This document shows, one piece after another, positions 27,514 to 36,187 of a stretch of DNA of 64,000 nucleotides. The notes under the pieces were generated by a model that was given only the letters and a program-made list of their open reading frames with translations, ran no database searches and was not told where the DNA came from. The translations under genes and the position numbers were made by a program. This DNA comes from Methanohalophilus halophilus (GTDB lineage: Archaea > Halobacteriota > Methanosarcinia > Methanosarcinales > Methanosarcinaceae). Each line of letters opens with the position of its first letter. Within the stretch, counting starts at the first letter, position 1. The stretch spans positions 1,502,057 to 1,566,056 of the forward strand of contig NZ_CP017921.1 of the NCBI RefSeq assembly GCF_001889405.1, read 5' to 3'.

Positions 27514-28200
27514 ATGCAAACTGAACTGGCAATAAAAGTGTATTCAAATACAGAACAGACCCTTGATGCAATTGCTGCAAAATTCGCAGATGACCTCAAG
27601 GACCTTGACATGAAATTGGAAATAGGTTTTTCCAAAAATAAGTGGGTTACCGTAGATGCGGATGGAGATGATGCGGAATTTGCGATTCATTTCCTGAAGG
27701 AAAAATATGGCACACCAGTATATGAACCTGTAGCAGGGAAAAAATACCGTGGCTACATACAATCCATAAAAGAAGATAAAATCGTTGTAGACATTGGTAA
27801 AAAGCTTTCTATCACTGCGAGCGGACTGAAAAATCTGGGAACAGGCAGTCCGGACCAGGTAGCAACTCGTTTTGGTCTTATTCCATATATTCCTGTTAAA
27901 GTGGAAATTGTCAATACAAATGAAGGTGAACAGGTAAGGTTTACCGGCCAACAGGCCGATAAATTATGGGAATGGAAGAAAGCTTCCACGGACAGGATTA
28001 TTGTAAATTCAGTTACACGTTCCCAGCTCAAGTCAGTGTTGAAAAAAACAGGCCACAGCAGGGATATTTATGGTACTGAAAGATTGGGAATTATGGAACA
28101 TTGCGTAATATGCAGGGAAACTACGGATGGGCCGGGTATTGTTGCAGAGATCGGGCCAAAACTCAATGCTGATATGGGTGTAATCCGTTCAGAAAAGTAA
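27514..28200 (+). CDS. DUF2110 family conserved archaeal protein
   Basis: About 228 residues. It resembles DUF2110 proteins found across methanogens: a basic central domain (YRGYIQSIKEDKIVVDIGKK, about 75-95) that reads like an S1/OB-type nucleic-acid fold, then a C-terminal region with a Cys pair (HCVICRET). Function unknown; RNA binding is a guess from the fold impression. ATG 27514 chosen; GTG 27502 is an option. Its stop abuts the convergent MsvR-like gene. Confidence 0.7.
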   Translation: MQTELAIKVYSNTEQTLDAIAAKFADDLKDLDMKLEIGFSKNKWVTVDADGDDAEFAIHFLKEKYGTPVYEPVAGKKYRGYIQSIKEDKIVVDIGKKLSITASGLKNLGTGSPDQVATRFGLIPYIPVKVEIVNTNEGEQVRFTGQQADKLWEWKKASTDRIIVNSVTRSQLKSVLKKTGHSRDIYGTERLGIMEHCVICRETTDGPGIVAEIGPKLNADMGVIRSEK

Positions 28201-28935
28201 TCATAACTTGATGAAAAGGCAATGGTTATCCCCTGTTGCATAACACTCTGTTTCTTTTATTGAAGGCCTCTCACCGGTGATCTTGTATAGGATACCTTCC
28301 AGCATTCCTTCATCAAAAGAGCATATAGGGTGACCAAGAACAGGCATTGACATACATTCAAAACAATCTTTTACTTTGATAGTAAGAGGATCTGTATCTT
28401 CGATCTGTACCTTTCCCAGTTTATAGCATTTCCAGAAAGAGCGCACCTCTTCAAGGCTGTCAAGGAAATCTCCTTGCTCAAAAGTATTTGCTATTTGTGT
28501 GCCGATGTCACTTCCTATGTGTTTGACGATAGGATTGTGATCAATGCCCTGGGCTTCAAAGCCTGCTTTGAAAGCGCAGAAAACGTTCTGGAAAAAATCA
28601 GTTTCACTGGAAAATGTGCTTGAGAAATTTTCCAGGCTGTGGTAGTAGTGAGTATCCAGTGGTTTTTGTGAACAAGCTACGTATTTTGAGGATAAATTAT
28701 AATTCTTTTTTCGTCTATCCAACGTGTCTACTGATTCCCGCAATAGGTTTGCTTTTTTAAGATCGTTAAGATGTACTGATACAGTGGATTTGGCTTTCCC
28801 TGTAGTTTGGACTATTTCATCAAAGGTACATGGCCTTTTGTCCAGTAAATCCATTATCTGCAATTTAACGGCACCGTTAATTGCAATGAAACCATTATTG
28901 GTAGCAAAAAGGGCCGTGCGGTTCGTAGCGTTCAT
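28201..28935 (-). CDS. msvR: MsvR-like regulator, ArsR helix-turn-helix plus V4R domain
   Basis: 244 residues. ArsR-type winged helix about 15-80 (GAVKLQIMDLLDKRPCTFDE) and a V4R domain about 110-244 with several cysteines (KDCFECMSM, HPICSF, TECYATGDNHCLF). This fits MsvR, the methanogen-specific V4R regulator, which senses redox state through cysteines and represses its own promoter and nearby genes. It is divergent from the trm5 gene, with only 80 bp between their starts. Confidence 0.82.
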   Translation of the reverse strand: MNATNRTALFATNNGFIAINGAVKLQIMDLLDKRPCTFDEIVQTTGKAKSTVSVHLNDLKKANLLRESVDTLDRRKKNYNLSSKYVACSQKPLDTHYYHSLENFSSTFSSETDFFQNVFCAFKAGFEAQGIDHNPIVKHIGSDIGTQIANTFEQGDFLDSLEEVRSFWKCYKLGKVQIEDTDPLTIKVKDCFECMSMPVLGHPICSFDEGMLEGILYKITGERPSIKETECYATGDNHCLFIKL

Positions 28936-28960
28936 CCAAACGAATTATAAGGGGAGTGAA

Positions 28961-28987
28961 GTATATAAATGTTCGCTCCAATCCGAA
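28961..28987 (+). promoter_or_regulatory. trm5 TATA box and possible MsvR operator
   Basis: GTATATAAAT at 28961-28970 is a good TATA box for the plus strand. Directly after it is TTCG (28972-28975), 8 bases, then CGAA (28984-28987), an inverted half-site pair of the type described for MsvR boxes. A second, wider TTCG/CGAA pair is at 28922-28944, near the start of msvR. Confidence 0.4.
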
Positions 28988-29015
28988 TGAATTTTATAAC
29001 AAAACAGACCTCTTA

Positions 29016-30047
29016 ATGAACCAAATGGAAGAAAATTTTGCAGTAATGGTACCTGCCAGGGATACTGAAAAAGTAAGATCTAAACTACAATCCAGGGGTT
29101 TGCTGGATAGAAACCGAAAATTAGTATCTCGCATTGTTGCAGGTGAAAACTTTGTCGAAATTCCAGTCACGGATGTTGTTAGTGGTTATGAAGTTAAACG
29201 GCAGGAACAACCGCAGTTCTATCGTCAACAGATGAGTCTGAAAAAGAGGCTTACCGGGAAAATGAATCCTGAGGAACTGGAAATAATTCCTTCCGGCTGG
29301 CAAATCCTTGGAAACATTATAGTAGTTACCATTCCTGAAAAAATAATGTATAGGGGAGTGGAAATTGCTGAAGAATTACTGAATATGTATCCCTCCTGTG
29401 ACACAGTTATAAGGGATTTGGGTATCAATGGCAGTTTACGGCAACCAAAAAGACAGCTTGTGAGTGGTAATACCACAGAAACAATACACAAAGAGAATGG
29501 CTGTTATTTCAAACTTGATGTGACAGAGGTTATGTATTCCAAAGGCAACCTCAGGGAAAAAAACAGGATGAGTAAACTGGGTGGTGGGGAAACCGTTGTT
29601 GATATGTTTGCTGGAATTGGTTATTTCAGTCTCCCCATGGCAGTGCATTCCCAACCTGAACAAATATACTCTATTGAACTGAACCAGATCTCTTTTGGCT
29701 ACCTCAAAGACAATGTCATATTGAATAATGTGCAACATATTGTACAAACCCTGCATGGCAACTGTGCTGAAGTTACACCTAAAGGAGTTGCTGATAGGGT
29801 AATCATGGGATATGTGGGAGGAACAGCGGATTATTTGCCTGCTGCAATTGGTGCATTAAGTAAAAAAGGGGGTATATTGCATTTTCATGAAGCACTGGCT
29901 GAAAATTTAATGTTTGATAGGCCGATTGGGCAGATTAAAAAGGCAGCAAAAAGGCAGGGGAGAAATGTGGAGATTATGGAGTGTCGCAGTATCAAAAAAT
30001 ATTCCCCGGGCGTCTGGCATGTTGTCGTGGACGCACGTATATGGTAA
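29016..30047 (+). CDS. trm5: tRNA (guanine37-N1)-methyltransferase Trm5
   Basis: About 343 residues from ATG 29016. A GTG at 28956 in frame would lie upstream of the TATA box and is rejected. It methylates G37 of tRNA using S-adenosylmethionine. Residues include the D1-like N-terminal domain, TVIRDLGINGS near 128, KLDVTEVMYSKGNLREKNR near 170-188 and the AdoMet motif VDMFAGIGYFSLPMA near 199-213. The archaeal Trm5 fold is complete. Confidence 0.93.
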   Translation: MNQMEENFAVMVPARDTEKVRSKLQSRGLLDRNRKLVSRIVAGENFVEIPVTDVVSGYEVKRQEQPQFYRQQMSLKKRLTGKMNPEELEIIPSGWQILGNIIVVTIPEKIMYRGVEIAEELLNMYPSCDTVIRDLGINGSLRQPKRQLVSGNTTETIHKENGCYFKLDVTEVMYSKGNLREKNRMSKLGGGETVVDMFAGIGYFSLPMAVHSQPEQIYSIELNQISFGYLKDNVILNNVQHIVQTLHGNCAEVTPKGVADRVIMGYVGGTADYLPAAIGALSKKGGILHFHEALAENLMFDRPIGQIKKAAKRQGRNVEIMECRSIKKYSPGVWHVVVDARIW

Positions 30048-30057
30048 AGGAGGGTTA

Positions 30058-30531
30058 TCATGTCTTCTTCAAGGACACTGCCATATCCGAATCAATTATG
30101 TAATCGAAATTCAGGGTATCGGTCCATCCCTGTTTTTCAAATATCGACTGGAAACAGATGCCTATAAGCAGTTTCTTTTGCGAGCCCTCATATATTGATT
30201 CAAGAGTCTTTTTCAATTCCTCTGGTTCCACTCCGATTTTGGGCATGGCAAGCCCGCCAAGCAGCACTACGGTATCAGCATGGTAATCAATTGTATCACC
30301 GAGTTGCATTCCCATATCCGTGGGAATTAGTTGTTTTGCTTTTTCGATATCAGTATTGGCTACAAATCCCATCTGCTTGGAACTTTTGCGCAGGGAATAA
30401 GCGGCAATTTCTGCAAAAGGAGTACAAAACCCGGGAGTTCCTATAAAGATGATTTTTTGCGATTCTCTGGAAAGGGACGCAAAACTTTTCAGCAATGCAC
30501 CGATTCCTTCGGATTTTTCAAGTATTTCCAC
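30058..30531 (-). CDS. DUF2124 family protein
   Basis: 157 residues, GTG start at 30531 with GGTGAT 4 bases upstream. A Rossmann-like core is visible (KIIFIGTPGFCTPFAEIAAY and DTVVLLGGLAMPKIGV), matching DUF2124, a methanogen family of unknown function. It lies downstream of mch on the same strand with a 26-bp gap, so it may be cotranscribed and linked to C1 metabolism. Confidence 0.75.
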   Translation of the reverse strand: MEILEKSEGIGALLKSFASLSRESQKIIFIGTPGFCTPFAEIAAYSLRKSSKQMGFVANTDIEKAKQLIPTDMGMQLGDTIDYHADTVVLLGGLAMPKIGVEPEELKKTLESIYEGSQKKLLIGICFQSIFEKQGWTDTLNFDYIIDSDMAVSLKKT

Positions 30532-30557
30532 TTAGATCACCAAAATTAAAAGGAGGA

Positions 30558-31541
30558 TTATACCTCCTTGATTCCAAAGGATTCGAGCAGGATGCCGGGA
30601 TTGATACGTCCTGCAGTGTATGATTTTTTGGATGCAACATCGTTTACGGTAATTCTTGCCGGGGCAAACATGCCTGCATCTACTTTGAAAAAGTCGAATT
30701 CTGCTTCTTTGAATGTTGTATAGAAAGGTTTACCAAAGTCCCTGGAAGTTGTGGATGGTGTCTTTTTGACATATTCCTCAAGATCATCCTGTCCGTAGTC
30801 CACTGTATAGTAGGTTTCCCCACAGTAGATTACGCAGTCATTGGTTGAACCCATGCATTTTGTATCGTCACCAACAATAGGTGCTATTGGTGCCACACCG
30901 AAACCACTCTTAATTGTGTTGATATCAAAACCTACGGATTCCATTTTGTGGATGCCTGTCTCCACAATACGGGCAGATATCTGGACAGAACCTGCGATGG
31001 ATGCAGTAGGTGCCACTGCGATATAGACATTTTCCGGATCAACGCTGCAGTGTTTGGCTATATATTCTACGACTTCCTCATCCGGGAGTTTTCCAGATTC
31101 CATTACAAGCACAGCAGCTTCGGCATCATCCTTGTAATCGATTTCCTGGTAAAGTTCCTTTGGTTTGAGTCCAAGGGCACGTGCAGGACCTGAACCCATT
31201 CCGAAGAATTTGCCAACGGAAATTCTCCAGCCGGCATACTGGGAGCCCATGCAAGCGATTGTGGGATGATCGGTTACGACCTGAATCGCAGGCACCGGGA
31301 GTCCGTCAAGGTTGAATTTGGTGTAAGTAATTTCTGCAAGATCGGCAAGACAGAGGCGTGAGAGATACATACCTGCGTCATAGCCACCCTGGGCATTGAC
31401 TCCACAATCAATTATTGTGGCGCCATTTTCGAGCTGTTTGGATTCGACATTGATCTCATCTTCCCAGTCCAGCATTTCATCAATTATTGCAAGTCCCTTT
31501 TCATTAACACTAATCACATTATCACCAATAGATATTTTCAC
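30558..31541 (-). CDS. mch: Methenyltetrahydromethanopterin cyclohydrolase Mch
   Basis: 327 residues. It hydrolyses methenyl-H4MPT to 5-formyl-H4MPT and, in methylotrophic methanogens, acts in the oxidative direction of methyl disproportionation. Recognised from [18 protein letters not shown] (near 50-67), the [15 protein letters not shown] region (near 120) and [15 protein letters not shown] (near 213). Length and motifs are typical. The 420-bp region upstream separates it divergently from mtmC2. Confidence 0.96.
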   Translation of the reverse strand: MKISIGDNVISVNEKGLAIIDEMLDWEDEINVESKQLENGATIIDCGVNAQGGYDAGMYLSRLCLADLAEITYTKFNLDGLPVPAIQVVTDHPTIACMGSQYAGWRISVGKFFGMGSGPARALGLKPKELYQEIDYKDDAEAAVLVMESGKLPDEEVVEYIAKHCSVDPENVYIAVAPTASIAGSVQISARIVETGIHKMESVGFDINTIKSGFGVAPIAPIVGDDTKCMGSTNDCVIYCGETYYTVDYGQDDLEEYVKKTPSTTSRDFGKPFYTTFKEAEFDFFKVDAGMFAPARITVNDVASKKSYTAGRINPGILLESFGIKEV

Positions 31542-31878
31542 GAATTAACCATATACTTTTAGATTACTTTGATGTAAATCTAACAAGTACAAATGATACA
31601 GTTAGAACGATACATATTCGTTTCGGTTTTATGGAGGAGTGATTGCCTATTTATGGTGTTATACCCATCCCCATTTATACTTAATTTAATGAAATTCCCT
31701 ATTAGGAATGCTGGTTAAAATCCTAATTTTATAGTGAAATGATTGTAACTTGTATTCAAAAACGTTGTCGATTTTAATGTTATGATCGCTTTGTTAACTT
31801 CTGTCATTTTGAATTGTTTTTTGAATTATTGAAGTGTCTACCATTTTTATGTAGATCGAAAAACCGTGGTCGGCTAGG
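31542..31878. other. Intergenic region between mch and mtmC2
   Basis: About 340 bp of AT-rich sequence without a credible gene. It contains the divergent upstream regions of mch and mtmC2 and a 7-bp inverted repeat, ATTAGGA (31701-31707) with TCCTAAT (31721-31727), which could be an operator. No RNA gene seen. Confidence 0.5.
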
Positions 31879-31960
31879 TTATATAAAATTGCTTTTTAAT
31901 TTCATTGTAACAGCAGTCCATGATGTGACAGCTGTTGTACAGTTAGATATAGGTGATTTA
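31879..31960 (+). promoter_or_regulatory. mtmC2 promoter and leader
   Basis: TATA-like TTATATAAAA at 31879-31888 predicts a start near 31912. The sequence up to the ribosome site has AACAGC (31909-31914) able to pair with GCTGTT (31931-31936), though the start may fall inside the first arm. GGTGAT is at 31952-31957. The sequence is unrelated to the mtmC1 leader until 31951. Confidence 0.55.
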
Positions 31961-34006
31961 ATGGGAAAACAGGAAATGTATGATAAACTCAGAGATGCGA
32001 TTGTCAACCAGGACATCAATGGTGCTGGCCCCCTCGTCCAGGAAGCCCTGGATGCAGGTTTAACTCCTTTTGAGATCATCAACGATGGTCTATCTGTCGG
32101 TATGAAGATCATCGGTGACAGATTCGAAGCCGCCGAAGTCTACCTTCCCCAGATAATGATGTCTGCCAAGGCCATGAAAGCCGCCATGGAAATTCTTGAT
32201 CCAATCCTTGCAGAGGATGAAACTGCAGAATCTGTCGGAACCTGCATCAAGTTCGTTCAGGAAGGTGACATCCATGATATCGGTCACAGGCTTGTTGCAA
32301 CCATGCTCGGTGCAAACGGTTTCACCGTTATCGACATGGGTGTTGACGTACCCAACGACAAGGTCATCGAAGAAGTAGCAGCCCACAAAGGCGAGAAACT
32401 TATGCTCTCCGGCTCTGCCCTTATGACCACTTCCATGCTCGGCCAGAAAGACGTCATGCGTCTGCTTGAAGAAGAAGGTCTCCGTGACTCTGTAAAAGTA
32501 ATGTTCGGTGGTGCTCCAGTCACAGATTCCTGGATTAAGGAAATCGGTGCTGACGCAACAGCAGAAAACGCAGCAGAAGCAGCCAATGTGGCTCTTGAAT
32601 TAATGAAAAAATAAAACCGGGAGGATAATTTATGACATTTACCAAATCCGTAACATGCTATGATTTTTATGACCGTGCCCAGACCGGTGAGAAATGCACC
32701 CAGGATGACTGGGATCTGATGACCATTCCAATGAAGGCAATGGAACTGAAGCAGAAATACAATCTTGACTTTGGCAAGGAATTCGTTCCAACCGACAAGG
32801 ACCAGATGGAAAGGCTCTTTAAAGCCGGTTTCGAGATGCTTCTGGACTGTGGTATCTGGTGTACCGACACCCATCGTATCGTCAAATACACAGAAGACGA
32901 GATCTGGGATGCAATCAACAACCCACACAGGGAATTCCAGCTTGGCAGTGGTCGTGACGCAGTCTACATGAAAAAACGTGAAGTAGGCGACAAGAGAAAG
33001 CCAATCGTACAGGGTGGTCCAACCGGTTCCCCAATTTCCGAAGAGGTTTTCATGCCTGTGCACATGAGTTACGCTCTTGAGAAAGAATGTGACACAATCG
33101 TCAATGGTGTAATGACCTCTGCCCGTGGCAAATCTCCTGTCCCCGGCAGTCCTTACGAAGTTCTTGCATCCAAATCCGAAACCCGCCAGATCAGGACCGC
33201 CGCTTCCATGGCAGGTCGTCCAGGTATGGCTGTTTAGGGCCCTGAGACTTCCCTGTCAGCACAGGGTAACATCGGTGCAGACTGTGTCGGTGGTATGAAC
33301 TCCAACGACAGTCACGAAGTCTCCCAGCTGAACGAACTCAAGATCGATCTTGACGCAATCGCTGTCATTGCCCACTACAAGGGTAACAGTGACATCATCA
33401 TGGATGAACAGATGCCTATCTTTGGTGGTTACGCCGGCGGTGTTGAGGAAACAACCATTGTCGATGTCGCAACTCACCTCAACTCCATGGTCATGAGCAG
33501 TGCCAGCTGGCACCTTGATGGTCCGGTCCACATCCGCTGGGGTTCCACCAACACCCGCGAGACCCTTATGATCGCAGGTTGGGCATGTGCCACCATCTCC
33601 GAGTTCACAGATCTGCTGTCCGGTAACCAGTACTATCCATGTGCCGGTCCATGCACCGAGATGTGCCTGCTTGAGGCTGCAGCCCAGTCCATTACAGATA
33701 CCGCATCCGGCCGTGAGATCCTGTCCGGTGTTGCAGCCGCAAAGGGTGTCATCACTGACAAGACAACCGGTATGGAAGCCCGTATGATGGGTGAGGTTGC
33801 ACGTGCAACCGCTGGTATGGATATCAATACTGTCAACCAGATTCTGGATAAACTTGTAGCAAGCTATGAAGGCGATTATGCCAACGCACCTGCAGGCAAG
33901 ACTTTCCAGGAATGCTATGATGTTGCAACCGTTACACCGACCGAGGAATACGTAAAGGTCTATGACGGTGCAAAGAAGAAACTCGAAGACCTGGGTCTGG
34001 TATTCT
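31951..34006 (+). repeat. mtmCB duplication, copy 2
   Basis: Second copy of the repeat described at 15626-17681, offset exactly 16,325 bp with no insertions or deletions. Substitutions cluster at the mtmC 5' part (two, silent) and the last 400 bp of mtmB. Confidence 0.95.
31961..32614 (+). CDS. mtmC: MtmC, monomethylamine corrinoid protein, copy 2
   Basis: 217 residues, protein-identical to copy 1; two silent base changes. The frame is open upstream to 31814, but the start is ATG 31961 because the ribosome site GGTGAT and the shared repeat begin just before it. B12 motif GDIHDIGHRL near 107-116. Role as in copy 1; here it lies upstream of mtmB2 and a permease, so this copy is physically linked to uptake. 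Confidence 0.95.
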   Translation: MGKQEMYDKLRDAIVNQDINGAGPLVQEALDAGLTPFEIINDGLSVGMKIIGDRFEAAEVYLPQIMMSAKAMKAAMEILDPILAEDETAESVGTCIKFVQEGDIHDIGHRLVATMLGANGFTVIDMGVDVPNDKVIEEVAAHKGEKLMLSGSALMTTSMLGQKDVMRLLEEEGLRDSVKVMFGGAPVTDSWIKEIGADATAENAAEAANVALELMKK

Positions 34007-34008
34007 GA
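32632..34008 (+). CDS. mtmB: MtmB, monomethylamine methyltransferase with pyrrolysine, copy 2
   Basis: 458 residues with TAG at 33235-33237 (codon 202) read as pyrrolysine. Compared with copy 1 it has Leu for Met in FTDLLSG, Ile for Met in AQSITDTA and Asp for Glu in KLEDLGLVF; the stop is TGA instead of TAA. The changes are conservative, so activity should be equal. Its own promoter and the permease genes downstream suggest separate control. Confidence 0.97.
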
Positions 34009-34013
34009 GTGTG

Positions 34014-34043
34014 AAAGAGCCATTTTTATGGCTCTTTTTTCGT
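34014..34043 (+). terminator. mtmCB2 terminator
   Basis: A 9-bp stem AAAGAGCCA (34014-34022) with TGGCTCTTT (34029-34037) and a 6-base loop, running into a T stretch. It may reduce, but not exclude, read-through into the permease genes that begin 30 bp later. Confidence 0.7.
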
Positions 34044-34074
34044 AGAGACATAAAAACAAATAGGAGGCATCCGA

Positions 34075-34170
34075 ATGACCTGGACTATAATTAACGGCGT
34101 CATTTACCTGGTATGTTTCGCCATGATCGGCTGGATGTTGCTTGATGCAATGAAGGTAGCGAAAAAATAA
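34075..34170 (+). CDS. 31-residue single-helix membrane protein preceding the permease
   Basis: ATG 34075 with GGAGG about 8 bases upstream; 31 codons. One hydrophobic helix (VIYLVCFAMIGWMLLDAM) and a basic KVAKK tail. It sits 14 bp before the APC permease. The size, placement and tail suggest a small subunit or stabiliser of the transporter. I do not recognise a named family. Confidence 0.7.
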   Translation: MTWTIINGVIYLVCFAMIGWMLLDAMKVAKK

Positions 34171-34184
34171 TGGGGGAATATTGA

Positions 34185-35570
34185 ATGACAGATGAAATTA
34201 CTAAAGATCCCTTGGAAGAATCCACCGGCCTTGTCAAGACACTAAGACCATACCATGTATGGGCACTTGGTGTCGGGATTGTGCTGGTGGGTGAATATAT
34301 GGGATGGAACTTTACAGTTGCCAAAGGTGGTATATTGGGTTCCCTTTTGGCATTACTTGTTGCCGGTACTATGTATTTGATGGTTTCTCTGTGTGCAAGT
34401 GAACTAGGTGCATCTACCAAAAGTGCAGGTGGGCCTTATGACTGGGCACGTTTATTCGTAGGTCCCGGTGCAGCAGCGCTGGTTGGACTTGCTGTTTATA
34501 TGGAATACATCGCTCTGGAAGCCGCAGATGCCATTGTTGTGGCATCAATAGCAGAATCAATATTCCCGGAGATACAGGTATTCCCGGTCACGCTTTTAGT
34601 GATCACTTTCCTGACATTTATGAATTACAGGGGGGTTGTGGCAGCGCTTAATCTTAACTTTGCACTGACCTTTACTGCATTCGCGGCAATCCTTGTGTTC
34701 TTTGCCATGAATGTAACAGGTTTTGGAGGTGTCTGGAATCCGGGTAACTTAATATCCGGTGCTATTCCAAATGGATTTATAGGTATCTTTGCTGCACTGC
34801 AATTTGGTCCCTGGTTCTATCTGGGTATAGAAGGAGCGGCTATGAGTGCCGAAGAATGCAAACATCCTTCCAGGGCAGTACCTCTGGGTCAGCAGGCAGG
34901 GATGATCACTCTTTTGCTTGCAGCCGGTATGACTCTGTATGTATGTTCCGGACTTATACCAACCGAGCAGCTTGGTGTATCCGTATATCCACTATATGAG
35001 GCAGCTACTAACAGTGGTGTGCAATTGCTTGTAGTACTCCTTGCAATCGGTACTCTCTTTACATGCCTTGCAAGTGCCAACGGTACTATTTGTGACTCAT
35101 CCAGATCATGGTATGCCCTTTCAAAAGACCAATTCCTTACACCATGGTTCTCTGCTGTACATCCGAAATATAGAACACCTTACAGGGCTGTTATTTTCAC
35201 CATGCCAATTGCGATTGCGTTTGCATTCAGTGGTTTCCTGGATCAAGTTATTACATTTTCGATAACATCCGGACTTGTATGTTATGTGATGATTCCATTT
35301 TCCCTGATTCGTTTCAGGAAAATGTTCCCGCAGCACAGCAACAAAGTGCGTCCATTCGTTGGTCCGTTGCAACCCTGGATTGCATATTTCACAATATTCC
35401 TGGCACTTGTGATCATGTCAACCCTGCAGTGGGGATACAGGTATAACCTGATATTTGGCCTGTTGTTCTATGCGATTGCGTATTTCTATTTCAACTGGAG
35501 ATACCGCAGCCTGGAATCTACTCATGATTGGGGTGAAGAGATGGGCTGGCCCGAACCAGTGAGGACATAA
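34185..35570 (+). CDS. mtmP: APC-family permease, probable methylamine transporter
   Basis: 461 residues, about 12 transmembrane segments, amino acid-polyamine-organocation family. TM1 region LGVGIVLVGEYMGWNF (about 29-44) and the GLAVYMEYIALEAADAIVVA stretch resemble amine or ethanolamine permeases. In Methanosarcina such permeases (MtmP) adjoin mtm genes, and the operon position behind mtmCB2 supports uptake of monomethylamine. The amine specificity is inferred from context. Ends 1 bp before a perfect GGAGGTGAT ribosome site for the next gene. Confidence 0.85.
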   Translation: MTDEITKDPLEESTGLVKTLRPYHVWALGVGIVLVGEYMGWNFTVAKGGILGSLLALLVAGTMYLMVSLCASELGASTKSAGGPYDWARLFVGPGAAALVGLAVYMEYIALEAADAIVVASIAESIFPEIQVFPVTLLVITFLTFMNYRGVVAALNLNFALTFTAFAAILVFFAMNVTGFGGVWNPGNLISGAIPNGFIGIFAALQFGPWFYLGIEGAAMSAEECKHPSRAVPLGQQAGMITLLLAAGMTLYVCSGLIPTEQLGVSVYPLYEAATNSGVQLLVVLLAIGTLFTCLASANGTICDSSRSWYALSKDQFLTPWFSAVHPKYRTPYRAVIFTMPIAIAFAFSGFLDQVITFSITSGLVCYVMIPFSLIRFRKMFPQHSNKVRPFVGPLQPWIAYFTIFLALVIMSTLQWGYRYNLIFGLLFYAIAYFYFNWRYRSLESTHDWGEEMGWPEPVRT

Positions 35571-35583
35571 GGAGGTGATGATC

Positions 35584-35871
35584 TTGGAAAATAAACAAAC
35601 AGAAGCAAATGTTGATACTGTAAGATACATGAGCAAACTACGACAGGATGCCCTTGTTGTGGTAGCGTTGATGGGTGTATTGTTCTTTTCAGAATCATTC
35701 ATCTTCTACACCATAATTACCACGGTATGGGACAGTACACCCGAACTGTCGAGTATATTCCCGGTTTATGTACTGTTCTTGCTGCTGGTACTGGGTATCG
35801 GAACCGCGGCATGTCTAAGGGTGTATAGTTCTATAAAGGAACACATGTATACATTCAGGTATTATGACTGA
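35584..35871 (+). CDS. Small two-helix membrane protein, permease-linked, first
   Basis: About 95 residues from TTG 35584, placed 4 bases after GGAGGTGAT; ATG 35578 and GTG 35575 overlap that site and are less likely. Two hydrophobic helices (about 25-48 and 58-80) and a polar C-terminus, VYSSIKEHMYTFRYYD. No family recognised. It is part of the run 34075-36135 and may be an accessory to the methylamine permease. Confidence 0.72.
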   Translation: MENKQTEANVDTVRYMSKLRQDALVVVALMGVLFFSESFIFYTIITTVWDSTPELSSIFPVYVLFLLLVLGIGTAACLRVYSSIKEHMYTFRYYD

Positions 35872-35883
35872 GGAGGATTAAAT

Positions 35884-36135
35884 ATGGCAGTTACTAGCAG
35901 GGGAAAAGAAAGAAGTGCTTTCATGCAGATATTTGACATTTTATTTATTTTTATAGTGGCAGGTATCTGTGTTGTACTACCCGTTATCCTGCAGGGTACA
36001 GTCCTTGTAGGCTGGGGGGAGTCAGGAGGCATGAAATTTGTCTGGGACCCGGTGTCTTATTTCAGCCTGGTTGCTGTAATTCTGGTGTTCTTTGCCGTGG
36101 TACTTTTCCACTCGGTTAAGAATTACAGGTTCTGA
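35884..36135 (+). CDS. Small two-helix membrane protein, permease-linked, second
   Basis: 83 residues, ATG 35884, with GAGGAT 8 bases upstream. Two transmembrane helices (about 18-40 and 54-76) separated by an external loop GESGGMKFVWDP. No known family. It ends the transporter operon: a strong hairpin and T run follow immediately. Together with the 31- and 95-residue proteins it makes three small membrane proteins around one permease. Confidence 0.72.
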   Translation: MAVTSRGKERSAFMQIFDILFIFIVAGICVVLPVILQGTVLVGWGESGGMKFVWDPVSYFSLVAVILVFFAVVLFHSVKNYRF

Positions 36136-36166
36136 AGTTGTCAGCAGTGCTGGCAACTTATTTTTT
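36135..36166 (+). terminator. Terminator of the permease operon
   Basis: An 11-bp stem, AAGTTGTCAGC (36135-36145) with GCTGGCAACTT (36149-36159), one G-U pair and a 3-base loop, followed by A and six T at 36161-36166. Confidence 0.8.
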
Positions 36167-36187
36167 AATTAATGGGTAGGTGATACG

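Noticed and set aside
32284..33063. Long antisense frame of 259 codons over mtmC2-mtmB2, also over copy 1
   Set aside because: Shadow of a highly codon-biased real gene pair; identical in both copies only because the sense genes are.
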